In this document: in pieces, positions 37,901-45,033 of the stretch
How the letters are laid out: every line of letters starts with the position of its first letter
Numbering within the stretch: the stretch's first letter is position 1
DNA from: Icerya purchasi
Lineage: Eukaryota; Arthropoda; Insecta; Hemiptera; Monophlebidae
Length of the DNA: 64,000 nucleotides
Direction: 5' to 3'
Assembly: GCA_039619475.1 (NCBI GenBank)
Contig: CM077115.1
Location: 296,175,756 to 296,239,755, forward strand
Position numbers and translations under genes: made by a program
The notes under the pieces: model-generated
The model's input: the letters and a program-made list of their open reading frames with translations, nothing else
Database searches by the model: none
Told to the model about the DNA's origin: nothing

Positions 37901-40900
37901 AAGAATTGAATTTATTGTATTTATATGTTTTTTTTTTTTTTGCAAACTACTGAGTAATTATTAAACCTTAATTTCTACATACACAATAATCCTTATTAAA
38001 ATATACCAGTTTGGAAACTATTAGTGTAAACTTAGCATTCCTATATTAAAACTAAATTTAGAAATTATTCGCTAATTTATCTTTTTTTATTTATAATCCT
38101 ATACACGAGAATGGAATTGTACAGCTAAACCGACACGGACGACATAAATGATTCAACAGTGGCGAAGAATCTATTGTATTAAAATTCCAAATGAAGGGTA
38201 TAAAAAATATTTTTTTCGTTAATTACAGCTATTTATTAATATTTTATTGCTCAATCAAGTACGTTTTTTTTTTTTTTTTTTGTGGGCGTCGAAAATTCAA
38301 CCCATCGTTTAAAAAGTAAAACTATTTTAGCCTTAAACTTTAAATTTATCTATTTATTTATCAGTCTATATGCGACCTGGTCTACGAAAACCGGGCTAGT
38401 ATGTGAAAACAAGTTTTCGAGATAAGCGCGTTTAAAGTTGAAAATAGTAGTGCGGTGTTATGTGTTGTTATGACAGCACGATTCTTCCGCTGCTTGTTTC
38501 TCAGCAAATGTGCCAGGTGTTTTGTGACTTTCTGTATGCAGTGATGCTTTTATCATATAAGAAATATTACTACAGTTAGTTAAATCGAAGCTAATTTCCC
38601 TGCAGCGTTGCTAATTTATTTATCCGTGAAAGAGATATAATGATATTGTTTGCACTTCGTTATCAACTTATTTTGAAATCGCGACGTTTCTAATTACGCT
38701 AAATCGTTTTGTATCGTGAATATTAATTAACTGTCCTAATAAAGCTGTTTTAATTTCAATAAAGTGAAAAATGTGTTCGGAACAAGTTGAAGAAAAACTT
38801 AGTAATGCAGAGAAACTCTACTTTGACAACTTGGATGATCAACATAAATTTGATCATAACAGTGATGAAGAAAATCCAGATGAAATTCGTACTCTTAACT
38901 TTTCGAATAATTTGGAATTATCTCTCCTAGATGCAGAGGAAGAAAAAATAGTTTCAAAATTTTTTAAAGAACCTAGTTGTAATCTAAAATGTAATATTTC
39001 AGATCGAGAAATTGAGAAATAATTTTTTAGAATTAGATAAAGAACAGCAAGATTTAGTCATATTGAGCCAAATTGAATCAGTTAGCGTTAGCATCGGTGA
39101 ATTAGTGCACCTATGTTTGGAGACCTCGTCTCGTCATTTTTTGCGCTTTTTAGAACTTTTCGCTAACTTCGAAAGTATCATTGTGGAAATGAAATACGGT
39201 TTCGTTTCTGCCAAATAGCGATCTGTTCAACAATATAACATGTGCTCAGAAAAAAAAATATATATTTTTTCAAAAAAATTTCGAGCTTTCGGAGCCTCCA
39301 GGATCCGAATATAAAGTTGTAAGCCTGACTATACTTTTTCCTATGAAGCGGTCCTTTATGCATATGTTTGAGATCCGTTTTGGTTTCTCCAACGTTTTTA
39401 CTCGGGCTATTACTTACGTGAACTTCCTTTTTTACTGTTTTTAGTTGTCGAGGTGGGAGAGGGGGTAAATAATTTTTTTACGGTAATTTTTTGATTTTAT
39501 GGAAGGACTTGACTTCTGCATTTTATTTTATATTTTGAATTTCACTTCTTGATGAGTTATGAATTATTTAAGTGATTTTTGAGGTTGTTCTAAATTACAT
39601 ATTATATATTCTTAACGGGTTTCTGGGATTTTTTCCATCCGTGTTAATCGGTCAGCGTGAAGTTATAGATTGTTTTAAAGAAAATTTTAATTGTAATTTA
39701 TAATCCAAATTTGAAGTTTATAGGTCAAACCGTTCGTATGAGTGTTATTGATTTTTATTTGAAATTTTTGTCGTTTCGGAACCATCTTATTAGGATTCCG
39801 TACATTATACGTATACGGAATTCTAAAAATATATTTGAAGATATATAATTTAATTGACAGACAAAGTAAAAAAAGAAATAATCACAACCCTGCTCGAGAG
39901 CACCAAGTAATAGTGGATGCGTTATTGCAAGGAATTAAACATGTTCTACAGGAGGTCCACTATAGAAACCTCGAGATTGGTTTACAGTAAATGATTTACC
40001 ACCGCCAATATAACTACACTTAAAAGGTAGAGCCATTCATTGATTGGTAAAATAATATTAGCAACAACCGCAAAAAAAACACTTTCACAATGTAAAGGTT
40101 GGTATTCAAAGAACGGTCTGGAAACTGTAAGATGATTTACCTGGATAGTATGGCAAAAGAATACAAAAGATTCTTCGATACAATTAAAAGGAGAACGAAT
40201 TCAATACTCAACGGTAATTTTAAGAAACCAAAAGGAAGAGTTTAGCAGTCATGCGAAAGGTCCGATGTGTAAATCGAGAGAACGTTTCGAAATTAAACTT
40301 AGTAATCATTAAAACTTAGGCGATGCAGTGTAATTTATTCTTTTGAAAACGGCAAAATCAACAGAATTAGATGAGAAAGTTATACGCTTGAAGAAGTAGA
40401 CATGGTGGATGCGATTCATCTGGAAATTGTAAAATTAAAGTTGAATACTCCACCTGAAGATCTGCTAAATTAATCTAAAACAATCGGTAAAACGGGCATG
40501 TTCTACGGGACTTTAAATAAATTAATTTTTAAAAAGATTAAAATTCAAATGAAATTTGTAACTAAGGAGGAATATTCTTAATATCAACTAATGGTAACTT
40601 GTTGGGCCGAATCCTATTGAACCATTATTACCTTTCCCGGAAAAAATACTTCAAAGACGCAATATTAAAGCTTCCGTGCTAGACGAAGTATGTTAGATTT
40701 GATCTTTTCTTTATAATGGTCACAGGAAAAATGCCGGAAGCGCAGAAAAACGTATGCACAACTTTCGATTTTTAGACAAAAATCTAATGATAAAATACCC
40801 AGAAAAAAACAAGTCGCCCTACGAAATTCGTTTAGATTTTTACGTTACTTTACAAGAGTAATCTCGAGGGGCAAGCGCAGATCCGTTTTCGCTTCAGTTT

Positions 40901-42089
40901 TTCTTCCACTGATGTAATTAAACATAAATTAGAAACAAAGATATGCACAAGAGATACAACGGGGAATAATTCAATCAAACATGATCTCGAGGAAACAGCA
41001 TTCTCACTAAAATATTCAATCTGTAAAATGTAGACTACTGCCTCGTAGTCAGTCACAACACTAAAAATTTACGAAATACGCTAGGCGCCGCGGTATAATT
41101 ATATAAAAGTTTTTCACGTTAATAATTAACCAAAATAAAACAAAATCTTTTTTTAACCGGTTAGAAAGAGGAATATACAAACTACAAAATTAATAACATC
41201 ATAATCAAGTAAGTAGAAAATTTTTTATGTTCTTCGGTTTTATAATAACTTGACTCCGAAATACAAAGGAGAATTCAAATGCAGCTGTCAACGTAATATT
41301 TAATTCAAGTAACAAGATGTTCTAAAACAAAAGTATCTACGAAATTACTAGTTATAAGTAATCCCTATGCTAATTTACGGTACAAACACATAAATTCATA
41401 GAAAATGTACATCAATACTATAGAAGTTTTTTGACAAAAAATTCTGGATCTTATTAACAGATAGGACGACCGAAAACTATCGAAAAAAAAAAAAAAAAAA
41501 AAATTCGAAGGAATGTGAATTAAAAAAACTACTGAAAAAAAGATGAAATGGAAAACATACATCATAAAACATGGAAGAGCCGAAAAGAAATGAACTGTTT
41601 GTAAGTCCCATTTTTATCTGCGATAAATACAAAATGATGTAAACGTCTGGTAATCCATTTGAAACTTCATAATTAGAGTTCGCCAATGTCCCCATACTTG
41701 AATTTAATTGAATAAGAATAAATAACAACGAAATAGTTTTCATAGACTGTACATTAAAAAAAATATTAGAAGTTGGCAGATGTAATTTAATTAACTGCTA
41801 CAAAAAAGATTTAAAATATTAAGCAATTTAGAGTATTTTGTGTACACGATTAATAAATAATGACGCAACTAATATAAAAGTCTCTTTGCGTTAGTTAAGC
41901 GTATTTTCAAACATCCAAGGCCGGAAAATTATTTGAACTGTCGAAAAGGGGAATCTAGTCAATTAAAGAATTTGTTTACACAAATAATCCTCCATTTTTT
42001 TCTGCCTGTTTCTCATTCACGTATTAGGCCAAAATTCTCGATAATTATATGCGTATTTTTCTTTCCATCAAAACATTCATACGTACACA

Positions 42090-42126
<37 letters not shown>

Positions 42127-43209
42127 TATTACTAACAAAAACTTTCATAAACTTTCCGTTTGTAAGCTGACCAACACTTCCGCAATAAAACGTCTTCTTT
42201 CAAATTATCATTTATTTAAATTTAAAAATAATCCAAAAATAATAAATATAAATCAACGTATTAAATTTTCGTTTATAAAAAACCGACGTCAAGCAAAACT
42301 TGTATTTTTTCTTGATGTTCCTACTCGACTTTGCTGAGTCATATAAATAGATGACGATAACGTGAGAATTATTTTAATGCCACTTGCGGTATTTCCAACA
42401 CCAACTGTAAGGTCCAGATTGTTCACTTTAAAACGTTAATTATTTTAAAAAAACATTAAAATTTTTCTGAAGGCTTTTCAAAAAATACACCCTTTCACGA
42501 GAATATAAGTAAAGCAAGTTCCATATGTATCCTTGATAAGGTATAATGGATTGCGAAATTAAGGTTCACAAAAGTACTAAACCGAACGGCACTAATAAGA
42601 AGATATATCAGACATAGTAATATCACTTACATGAATACAGTTAGCATGGAAAATCATTAAAAATAGAAAACGGTTTCACTTACCAGATATCGTCTGTATG
42701 AGCGTGTACAAAAATTTGGTACTCATCAGTATTCGAACGGCCGGTGACGATATCGAAGCGGAAGACAATGTTATAAAATCTTTTTCCGATAGCCGTATTT
42801 CCGATTTATCTTTCAGTTTATATTGACTGTTGACGGTACTACTGTTTACCTGTATGTCATCATCGTAAAGATCGGTTTCAACATCGGTGTTACTGCCAAC
42901 AAAAACATTTTATCACGCATTTTAGTTAATACTTAACAAATAGAATCACGTTCCGCGGATGACAGGAGAGTTCTGAAATTTACTAAATTAGAAACGAAGT
43001 AAGCGCATAAATAACTTTAAAATTAAATTTCACATTACCTATTAACCTGCGTAGGTGAACCATCATCATCAGGAACTACAACTCCGATGTATTCCAAAAA
43101 CTGCAGGTAAAAGCTCGGTTTTACAAAGCAGAATGAACAGATGGTTTTATCAACGACACTTTTAAGCGAATAAATAGTTGGTAAGTAAGAGCTTAATACC
43201 AATAACTTT
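81..43209 (-). CDS. Bruce: BIRC6/Bruce giant IAP ubiquitin ligase, C-terminal part, 18 exons
   Basis: This entry covers the whole gene; the exons are listed separately. Joined in order (43039-43209, 42684-42892, 37640-37735, 35722-35893, 34214-34362, 29962-30207, 29353-29583, 26578-26766, 25045-25253, 23630-23897, 22857-23077, 22540-22725, 19283-19478, 6030-6225, 4515-4662, 3649-3784, 1200-1420, 81-320) they give one open frame of about 1,161 codons with matching phase at every junction. The run ends in a UBC fold with the family signature [16 protein letters not shown], and upstream blocks such as [12 protein letters not shown] and SRHVPLY are typical of BIRC6. Known for the family: a very large (about 4,800 residue) membrane-associated E2/E3 ubiquitin ligase and inhibitor of apoptosis that targets caspases and pro-death IAP antagonists; the fly homologue restrains Reaper/Grim death. 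The gene is incomplete here: the C-terminus is left of base 1, and the BIR-containing N-terminal part is not seen. Confidence 0.95.
321..1199 (-). other. Bruce intron, no further feature seen
   Basis: AT-rich intron with short poly-A runs. I see no coding or repeat structure beyond simple AT-rich tracts. Confidence 0.6.
1200..1420 (-). CDS. Bruce: Bruce exon, start of UBC domain
   Basis: It follows acceptor tatttttcag and ends at donor AAG|GTACTG, phase 0. It reads [13 protein letters not shown], then [19 protein letters not shown] and [17 protein letters not shown]. This is the first helix and first beta strand of the E2-like fold, and it is nearly identical to vertebrate BIRC6 in the [23 protein letters not shown] region. 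Confidence 0.97.
1421..3648 (-). other. Bruce intron with a GC-richer island at about 1,860-2,720
   Basis: Most of the intron is AT-rich. A block near 1,860-2,720 is clearly richer in G, C and CG dinucleotides and is bounded on the right by a poly-T run at about 2,729. It includes a perfect 8-bp stem (agctctgt ... acagagct) near 2,680-2,702 and an uninformative 78-codon ORF at 1,892-2,128 with no recognised homology. It may be a non-autonomous transposon or an intronic regulatory island. Confidence 0.45.
3649..3784 (-). CDS. Bruce: Bruce exon
   Basis: It follows acceptor ttaattgcag and ends at donor G|GTATGT. It reads [16 protein letters not shown] and [19 protein letters not shown]. The split codon after LQF becomes Asp with the next exon (LQF-D-SYDII), as in the family. 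The exon starts in phase 0 directly after KIVE. Confidence 0.93.
3785..6029 (-). other. Bruce introns 3,785-4,514 and 4,663-6,029
   Basis: Short open frames at 3,814-3,999 and 5,799-5,981 on the minus strand do not fit the phase chain of the gene and are not needed to connect its exons. A 23-codon minus-strand frame starting [16 protein letters not shown] lies near 4,110-4,180. Nothing else is recognised. Confidence 0.5.
4515..4662 (-). CDS. Bruce: Bruce exon
   Basis: It follows acceptor ttgtttag and ends at donor GAG|GTGCGG. One leading A completes a Lys codon with the previous exon. It reads [15 protein letters not shown], an acidic Asn/Glu linker, then [17 protein letters not shown], equivalent to the LxxLxPDIxxTAEIV segment of animal BIRC6. 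GTGCGG is a weak donor by consensus. Confidence 0.88.
6030..6225 (-). CDS. Bruce: Bruce exon
   Basis: It follows acceptor aaattgcag and ends at donor AA|GTAATT. It reads [20 protein letters not shown], then [12 protein letters not shown], and ends [17 protein letters not shown]. The RHVPLY and MKxCxxTY-like blocks precede the linker to the UBC domain in BIRC6. The overlapping ORF at 6,190-6,474 is a frame shadow. Confidence 0.95.
8785..9107. mobile_element. foldback MITE-like element, ~320 bp
   Basis: Bases 8,785-8,906 and 8,989-9,107 are imperfect inverted copies of about 120 bp (roughly three quarters identical by eye). Both contain a shared taaaaaataattact outer block and a cggcac/gtgccg inner end, around an 80-bp AT-rich spacer. 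There is no coding capacity. This matches a non-autonomous DNA transposon with long terminal inverted repeats. I could not fix the target duplication. Confidence 0.7.
9690..11797 (+). pseudogene. RTE-like non-LTR retrotransposon relic, 5' segment
   Basis: Degenerate plus-strand text, crossing many stops and frameshifts, follows an insect endonuclease-reverse transcriptase. [14 protein letters not shown] and [18 protein letters not shown] text near 9,695-9,940 and [10 protein letters not shown] near 10,059 belong to the endonuclease. [19 protein letters not shown] near 10,917 and [14 protein letters not shown] near 11,150 belong to the reverse transcriptase, and [20 protein letters not shown] near 11,476 stands where YADD should be. 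A 33-A run at about 10,262-10,294 interrupts it. The copy is interrupted at 11,797 by a DNA transposon and resumes at 17,560. Confidence 0.75.
11798..12311 (+). repeat. left terminal inverted repeat of Academ-like element
   Basis: It pairs with the reverse complement of 17,040-17,556. It shares a G-rich run near 11,840 with a C-run partner near 17,512, and an outermost tagtccatgtgc. Differences are mainly substitutions and small indels near 11,810-11,830. Confidence 0.9.
12510..16450 (+). pseudogene. broken transposase and XPG-like nuclease genes of Academ-like element
   Basis: The reading starts [13 protein letters not shown] at 12,510. Two Cys/His modules follow (CIICDG...HRECRA and CIFCDK...HRSCYR). 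After a frameshift near 13,200 and a stop at 13,460 comes a segment with [15 protein letters not shown] (Asp codon at 13,916) followed by HRVNG, probably transposase catalytic core. Further pieces hold [29 protein letters not shown] and [18 protein letters not shown]. The downstream part has [23 protein letters not shown] (about 15,834), GTDVLIL and [14 protein letters not shown]. This order, with acidic residues and a helix-hairpin-like GxxK block, resembles XPG/FEN1 nucleases. At least six frameshifts or stops make it inactive. The same protein architecture is widespread in cnidarian and arthropod genomes. Confidence 0.8.
16416..16900 (+). mobile_element. 5'-truncated RTE-like retrotransposon tail
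   Basis: Both flanks carry ctcgaaaatt (16,406-16,415 and 16,901-16,910), a 10-bp target duplication. The insert encodes [40 protein letters not shown] and [18 protein letters not shown], which is the C-terminal end of an RTE-like reverse transcriptase polyprotein. It ends in a (GAT)n tail at about 16,885-16,900, the simple-repeat tail usual for this group. Removing it restores the host transposon frame RCLENYP. Confidence 0.85.
17040..17556 (-). repeat. right terminal inverted repeat of Academ-like element
   Basis: Inverted partner of 11,798-12,311. Its inner end is the atgagtcacgcg block at 17,041, matching gcgtgactcat at 12,301-12,311. Confidence 0.9.
17560..17957 (+). pseudogene. RTE-like non-LTR retrotransposon relic, 3' segment
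   Basis: The frame that stops at ...NLFTRGEL at 11,797 continues here as SLELHIK, then a CYVFSxLxYxE-like block, [20 protein letters not shown] and [20 protein letters not shown]. This is the usual C-terminal order of these retrotransposons. With the intervening transposon and one TAA copy removed the codons join exactly. Confidence 0.75.
19283..19478 (-). CDS. Bruce: Bruce exon
   Basis: It follows acceptor tttatgcag and ends at donor G|GTATAT. It reads [20 protein letters not shown] and ends [19 protein letters not shown]. The trailing G joins TT of the next exon as Val, giving [14 protein letters not shown] across a 13-kb intron full of transposons. Confidence 0.95.
19479..22539 (-). other. 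Bruce intron with one SINE-like insertion
   Basis: Apart from the tRNA-derived SINE-like element at 21,565-21,775 and an A-run at about 21,358, this 3-kb intron is AT-rich with no recognised coding sequence. Confidence 0.6.
21565..21775 (+). mobile_element. tRNA-derived SINE-like copy
   Basis: The left part looks like a tRNA head (gcgcggtagt...acttaactacaaaatcag) with a B-box-like gtgttcggga at about 21,618. The body shares aattgggtaccagagaaat and the end aagcttaatacattgtgaac with an inverted copy at about 27,300-27,540. Confidence 0.6.
22540..22725 (-). CDS. Bruce: Bruce exon
   Basis: It follows acceptor atttttcag and ends at donor CAG|GTAAGT. It is exactly 62 codons, phase 0 at both ends. 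It contains [20 protein letters not shown] and [18 protein letters not shown], the most diagnostic BIRC6 block in the window outside the UBC domain. Confidence 0.97.
22857..23077 (-). CDS. Bruce: Bruce exon
   Basis: It follows acceptor taatttcag and ends at donor TCG|GTACGT, phase 0. It reads [20 protein letters not shown], then [20 protein letters not shown], then [20 protein letters not shown]. The PLTTDxGxxLRR block is strongly conserved in BIRC6. The following intron is only 131 bp. Confidence 0.95.
23630..23897 (-). CDS. Bruce: Bruce exon
   Basis: It follows acceptor gtattgcag and ends at donor G|GTACAC. It reads [19 protein letters not shown], a charged linker, then [20 protein letters not shown] and [18 protein letters not shown]. 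The PPHSLxAFG and LxxRKxAxCLLRL blocks match BIRC6. It starts in phase 0 after the preceding exon, which ends DLT. Confidence 0.95.
23898..25044 (-). other. Bruce intron with a head-to-head inverted repeat
   Basis: AT-rich intron. The only structure seen is the inverted repeat at 24,330-24,552 with hammerhead-like cores, listed separately. Confidence 0.6.
24330..24552. repeat. inverted repeat with two hammerhead-ribozyme-like cores
   Basis: Arms 24,330-24,437 and 24,446-24,552 are imperfect inverted copies around an 8-bp spacer. The right arm reads ctgatga (24,448-24,454), a gtcag/ctgtc hairpin, then gaaac (24,474-24,478), the core order of a hammerhead ribozyme. The left arm, on the minus strand, has ctgatgg and gaaat at the same spacing, so one core is degraded. 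Such motifs are known in the terminal repeats of Penelope-like elements. Confidence 0.55.
25045..25253 (-). CDS. Bruce: Bruce exon
   Basis: It follows acceptor acgttttag and ends at donor ACG|GTAATT, phase 0. It reads [20 protein letters not shown], then [13 protein letters not shown], and ends [14 protein letters not shown]. The [12 protein letters not shown] block is a typical armadillo-like helix pair of the BIRC6 C-terminal half. Confidence 0.92.
25254..26577 (-). other. Bruce intron, possible transposon debris
   Basis: The segment 25,630-25,960 has higher complexity and phrases such as ggccattttgaaaaaacc that look like decayed transposon interior. No frame is recognised. The remainder is AT-rich. 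Confidence 0.4.
26578..26766 (-). CDS. Bruce: Bruce exon
   Basis: It follows acceptor tatttttcag and ends at donor T|GTAAGT. It reads [17 protein letters not shown], then [18 protein letters not shown], and ends [12 protein letters not shown]. Two leading bases complete a Gly codon after EYNT of the previous exon. The PQQYFxPDV block is recognisable in animal BIRC6. Confidence 0.92.
27303..27540 (-). mobile_element. tRNA-derived SINE-like copy, opposite orientation
   Basis: The reverse strand carries a B-box-like aggttcgagactt, then aattgggtgccagagaaat, and ends gcttaatacattgtgaacct, the same layout as 21,565-21,775 in the same order. The middle part is diverged. Confidence 0.6.
28800..29027 (+). 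pseudogene. endonuclease-like fragment of a mobile element
   Basis: The frame contains [20 protein letters not shown] and [20 protein letters not shown]. The GGDxN block is the catalytic signature of endonuclease/exonuclease/phosphatase-fold enzymes carried by retrotransposons and related insect elements. It has no upstream or downstream domain partner and is probably a decayed remnant. Confidence 0.45.
29353..29583 (-). CDS. Bruce: Bruce exon
   Basis: It follows acceptor aaattag and ends at donor G|GTAATT. It reads [20 protein letters not shown], then [20 protein letters not shown], and ends [14 protein letters not shown]. The acidic, low-hydrophobicity start looks like a linker. An opposite-strand ORF at 29,355-29,600 is a shadow of this exon. 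Confidence 0.88.
29962..30207 (-). CDS. Bruce: Bruce exon
   Basis: It follows acceptor gtgtttcag and ends at donor A|GTAAGT. It reads [20 protein letters not shown], then [20 protein letters not shown], and ends DIAKLVM. The split codon with the preceding exon gives Val, and with the following exon Thr. Confidence 0.9.
31077..31690 (+). pseudogene. relic of a widespread arthropod transposon protein
   Basis: It reads [20 protein letters not shown], then [21 protein letters not shown] frameshift near 31,290 leads to [20 protein letters not shown] and [20 protein letters not shown]. Another shift leads to [13 protein letters not shown] and [10 protein letters not shown] recognise this as an uncharacterised protein family repeated many times in arthropod genomes. 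At least two frameshifts and a 3' truncation near 31,700 make it a pseudogene. Confidence 0.6.
31877..31920 (+). repeat. 44-base T run
   Basis: Uninterrupted T44 followed by gtggaccagtg. It could be the poly-A tail of a minus-strand retrosequence lying at about 31,921 onwards, but no coding part was recognised there. Confidence 0.7.
32886..32915 (-). ncRNA. hammerhead-ribozyme-like motif downstream of GIY-YIG gene
   Basis: On the minus strand the order is ctgatga (32,906-32,912), a ggg-loop-ccc stem (32,894-32,904), then gaaaacg (from 32,893 down). This matches the hammerhead core CUGAUGA, stem II, GAAA. It lies about 170 bp past the stop of the Penelope endonuclease, where such elements are known to carry minimal hammerheads. 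I did not establish stems I and III or the cleavage site. Confidence 0.55.
33083..33426 (-). CDS. GIY-YIG endonuclease, C-terminal part of Penelope-like element
   Basis: The minus-strand frame is open for about 114 codons and reads [20 protein letters not shown], then [33 protein letters not shown] and [13 protein letters not shown] before stopping at 33,083. It has the GIY motif (33,392-33,400), the YIG motif (33,353-33,361), a Cys pair between them and the conserved Arg/Glu/His spacing of this nuclease family. In Penelope-like elements this domain follows a reverse transcriptase. No reverse transcriptase is seen upstream (towards higher coordinates), so the copy is 5'-truncated near 33,430. 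Confidence 0.8.
34214..34362 (-). CDS. Bruce: Bruce exon
   Basis: It follows acceptor caattacag and ends at donor G|GTACAT. It reads [20 protein letters not shown], then [13 protein letters not shown], and ends [16 protein letters not shown] is a block I recognise from BIRC6 proteins. It is 149 nt long with one leading and one trailing base. It has no in-frame ATG near its start, so simple ORF calling misses it. Confidence 0.9.
34363..35721 (-). other. Bruce intron with possible retrotransposon 3' end
   Basis: Bases about 35,150-35,540 are GC-richer than their surroundings and end in (TAA)n at 35,528-35,540, a tail typical of I-like retrotransposons or SINEs. The ORFs at 34,758-35,126 do not fit the gene phase and resemble nothing known to me. 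Confidence 0.4.
35722..35893 (-). CDS. Bruce: Bruce exon
   Basis: It follows acceptor atgtttacag and ends at donor AG|GTATGC. It reads [19 protein letters not shown] and [19 protein letters not shown] and ends MNNFKR, with the Arg codon split by the next intron. Leucine-rich helical text of this kind is usual for the armadillo-like central and C-terminal parts of BIRC6. Confidence 0.88.
36761..36910 (+). CDS. 49-codon ORF of unknown origin
   Basis: ATG at 36,761 opens a frame reading [19 protein letters not shown], then [20 protein letters not shown], and stops with TAA at 36,908. The composition is richer in GC than the intron around it, and the residue mix looks like genuine coding sequence. 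I do not recognise the family. It is probably a transposon-derived fragment on the strand opposite to Bruce. Confidence 0.35.
   Translation: MFKQYFAGRRDEHYLFKAAKMVINASEFQLYRLGFRVSQRVKKEWSSDV
37640..37735 (-). CDS. Bruce: Bruce exon (short, 96 nt)
   Basis: It follows acceptor aattttcag and ends at donor G|GTAAGA. It reads [15 protein letters not shown] and [13 protein letters not shown]. Two leading bases complete a Glu codon with the previous exon, and one trailing base completes a Val codon with the next. The phase match across a 4.9-kb and a 1.7-kb intron supports this exon over the longer ORF at 37,389-37,613. Confidence 0.85.
38283..39218 (+). pseudogene. relic of DNA transposon with 5' end and start of coding region
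   Basis: A T run is followed by gggcgtcgaaaattcaaccc, an end sequence also found inverted at about 7,654-7,676. An ORF starts at 38,771 ([20 protein letters not shown]) and reaches [16 protein letters not shown] frameshift near 39,010 continues as [21 protein letters not shown] Cys-containing segment followed by an LxxEQQDxVxLSQ block is common at the N-terminus of repeated insect transposon proteins. The match to that family ends near 39,100. Confidence 0.5.
42087..42124. repeat. (AC)n microsatellite
   Basis: About 38 bp dominated by alternating A and C. It lies in a Bruce intron and has no coding role despite the ORF that runs through it. Confidence 0.85.
42684..42892 (-). CDS. Bruce: Bruce exon
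   Basis: It follows acceptor ttgttggcag and ends at donor G|GTAAGT. It reads [14 protein letters not shown], then [19 protein letters not shown], and ends [10 protein letters not shown]. An internal in-frame CAG|GTAAAC after DDDIQ looks like a usable alternative donor. Phase is one leading base and one trailing base, matching both neighbours. Confidence 0.82.
43039..43209 (-). CDS. Bruce: Bruce exon (first seen in window)
   Basis: It follows the acceptor ...ctatag and ends at donor AG|GTAATG. The frame holds one leading base, 56 codons and two trailing bases. It reads [19 protein letters not shown], then [19 protein letters not shown], and ends [11 protein letters not shown]. The trailing AG joins the first T of the next exon as Ser. 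No exon upstream of this one was found to the right, so the preceding intron is either more than 20 kb or interrupted by the repeat block. Confidence 0.8.
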
Positions 43210-43373
43210 CTATAGCAGGAAAAAAGAAAAAAAAAACATTTAAATTAACTTCCTAATATACACACACAGAAAAAAAAAAAAAAAACATATTCTGTTCATC
43301 TACCGGTGTGGTACTTTAAATAATCTATACATAAAACATGATTATTCTATATACAAATACTTTTGCCCCTTAA

Positions 43374-45029
43374 GGGGTAACGCCACTCTAGAATTTTGAA
43401 AAAATCGTTTTTTTTTTTTTTTTTTGGCTTAAACAATACTTTAGGGTCTTAAAAATGATATTTACTTCGTATTATAGTGAAAAAAAAAATTTAAATAGCT
43501 TAATTTTTGATTTTGTCGCAATGCCTCGAATGCCGTTATTGAAATGTTCCAACGCTCGGAATCGTTGCACAACTTGAAGTACGTCAGTTACGTAGGGGAC
43601 GGTGATTCAAAAACTTTTAAAGGTATCATAGATGCACAGCCTTATAAAGATTGTGCTGTGAGTAAGAAGGAGTGTATCGATCATGTCCAGAAGAGAATGG
43701 GTTCTGGTCTTTGTAAGTTAAAAAAAAGTATAAAAGGCCTTGGCGGAAAAGATAAACTTACTGGCTGACTAATTGACGAGTTGTCGATTTATTATGGTTT
43801 GGCGATACGTAGAAATCATGATTCGGCGGCAAAAATGCTGAACGATATTTACGCGACTTTAAACCATAGATTATCGACGGACGACAATTCTATGCATGAC
43901 AAATGCCCGCGGCGCGGAGAAGACTCATGGTGCTTGTGGCAAAGGGCACAGGCCACTGGTGATACATGAACATAAACCAGCTCTCTCGAAACAAGTTTAC
44001 AAAGCGATTTTGCCCATTTATGAAGAATTAAGCCGAGATGAATTGCTTACTCGTTGTTTAGGCGGCTTTACACAAAGTAGCAATGAGAGCTTCAACTCGA
44101 CTGTATGGTCTATGGCTTCGAAATCGGTATCTAGTGGCAAGCATGTACTTGATATTGCTGTATACGTTGCTATATAGGCATATATAACGACGGCTTATCA
44201 AGTATTATGAGGATCATGCAGAATTCGGGCATGACAATCGGGCCAAATTGTTATAATTTCTGCGTGGAAGCAGATGAGTACCGCATAAAGTTTTCGGAGA
44301 GATCACTTACGAACGCTGATAAAAAAGCCAGGCTTTCCATAAAATGGCTCAGGAAGGAAGAAAAAGAGGCGAGCATTGAAGTAGACGATCAAATGTATAG
44401 AGCAATTATCGCAGATTAAAAGGTAATAAAAAAATTTCAAGGATTTAAGTGTTCGTAAAACTTTAAAAGCGTTTTTCTCAAAATCACTTTTTTCAAACTG
44501 GGAGAAAAGATTACTCGAATACTATTGCATAGATTTATTTGAAATTTTGATAGTAACTTCTCAATTACATTCTCTATAGAATTACACGTAGCCGTTTTTC
44601 GATCTGATGTCATTTTTTTTTTTTTTTTTTTTTTTTTATAAACAATTTAGGACGAATTTTTTGGCCGAAAATCGATTTTTTTTTTGAGAAGTGCACCAAT
44701 TTTACAAAAATTGATTTAAAAAAAAATCCCTACGTACTTCTGTAGGCAATATTATGTAGATTGAAAAAAAATTTAGTTTTTTGTTCCAGGTCTCATAGGT
44801 TGCGAGAAATCCTTTCTCCCGCCAAGGCTTTTCAAAAAAAACATGATTTCGAAAATTGGCTCTATCGCCGCCATTTTGTAACAAAATTATAATAAATTTT
44901 TTTTTTACACGCTCAAACACATGCTAAATGTACTGTCTAAAAAGAAATTCCATCCTGCTTCCCATACTTCCACAATAAATTATCAAAAACACGCCTTTTT
45001 TTCAGTCGCTAGAGTGGCGCTACCACCCC
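43374..45029 (+). mobile_element. TTAA-flanked DNA transposon relic (Kolobok-like?)
   Basis: The left end ggggtaacgccactctag and the right end ctagagtggcgctaccaccc are inverted copies. TTAA lies directly outside both (43,370-43,373 and 45,030-45,033). TTAA duplication is known for Kolobok and piggyBac. The encoded protein resembles arthropod proteins labelled Mutator-like transposase, so the superfamily is uncertain. At 1,656 bp with a broken frame it is non-autonomous now. Confidence 0.7.
43530..44419 (+). pseudogene. broken transposase in TTAA-flanked element
   Basis: It reads YVSYVGDGDSKTFKGIIDAQ, KKECIDHVQKRMGSGLCKLK and LSIYYGLAIRRNHDSAAKML, then a frameshift, LPIYEELSRDELLTRCLGGF and TQSSNESFNSTVWSMASKSV, then another frameshift and TIGPNCYNFCVEADEYRIKF. 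GDGDSKTFKG and QNSNESFN-like blocks are a signature I associate with a large arthropod transposase family. A TGA at 43,766, two frameshifts and absence of the N-terminus make it inactive. Confidence 0.7.
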
Positions 45030-45033
45030 TTAA

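Larger units (their letters stand above)
37736..42683 (-). other. Bruce intron with decayed elements and simple repeats
   Basis: It contains a transposon relic at 38,280-39,218, stop-ridden sequence at about 39,850-41,060 that reads like an old retroelement but gives no convincing motif, an A run at about 41,484, and an (AC)n microsatellite at about 42,087-42,124. Confidence 0.5.

Noticed and set aside
41933..42337. 134-codon plus-strand ORF with a His/Thr run
   Set aside because: It runs through an (AC)n microsatellite in a Bruce intron and has no protein-like motif.
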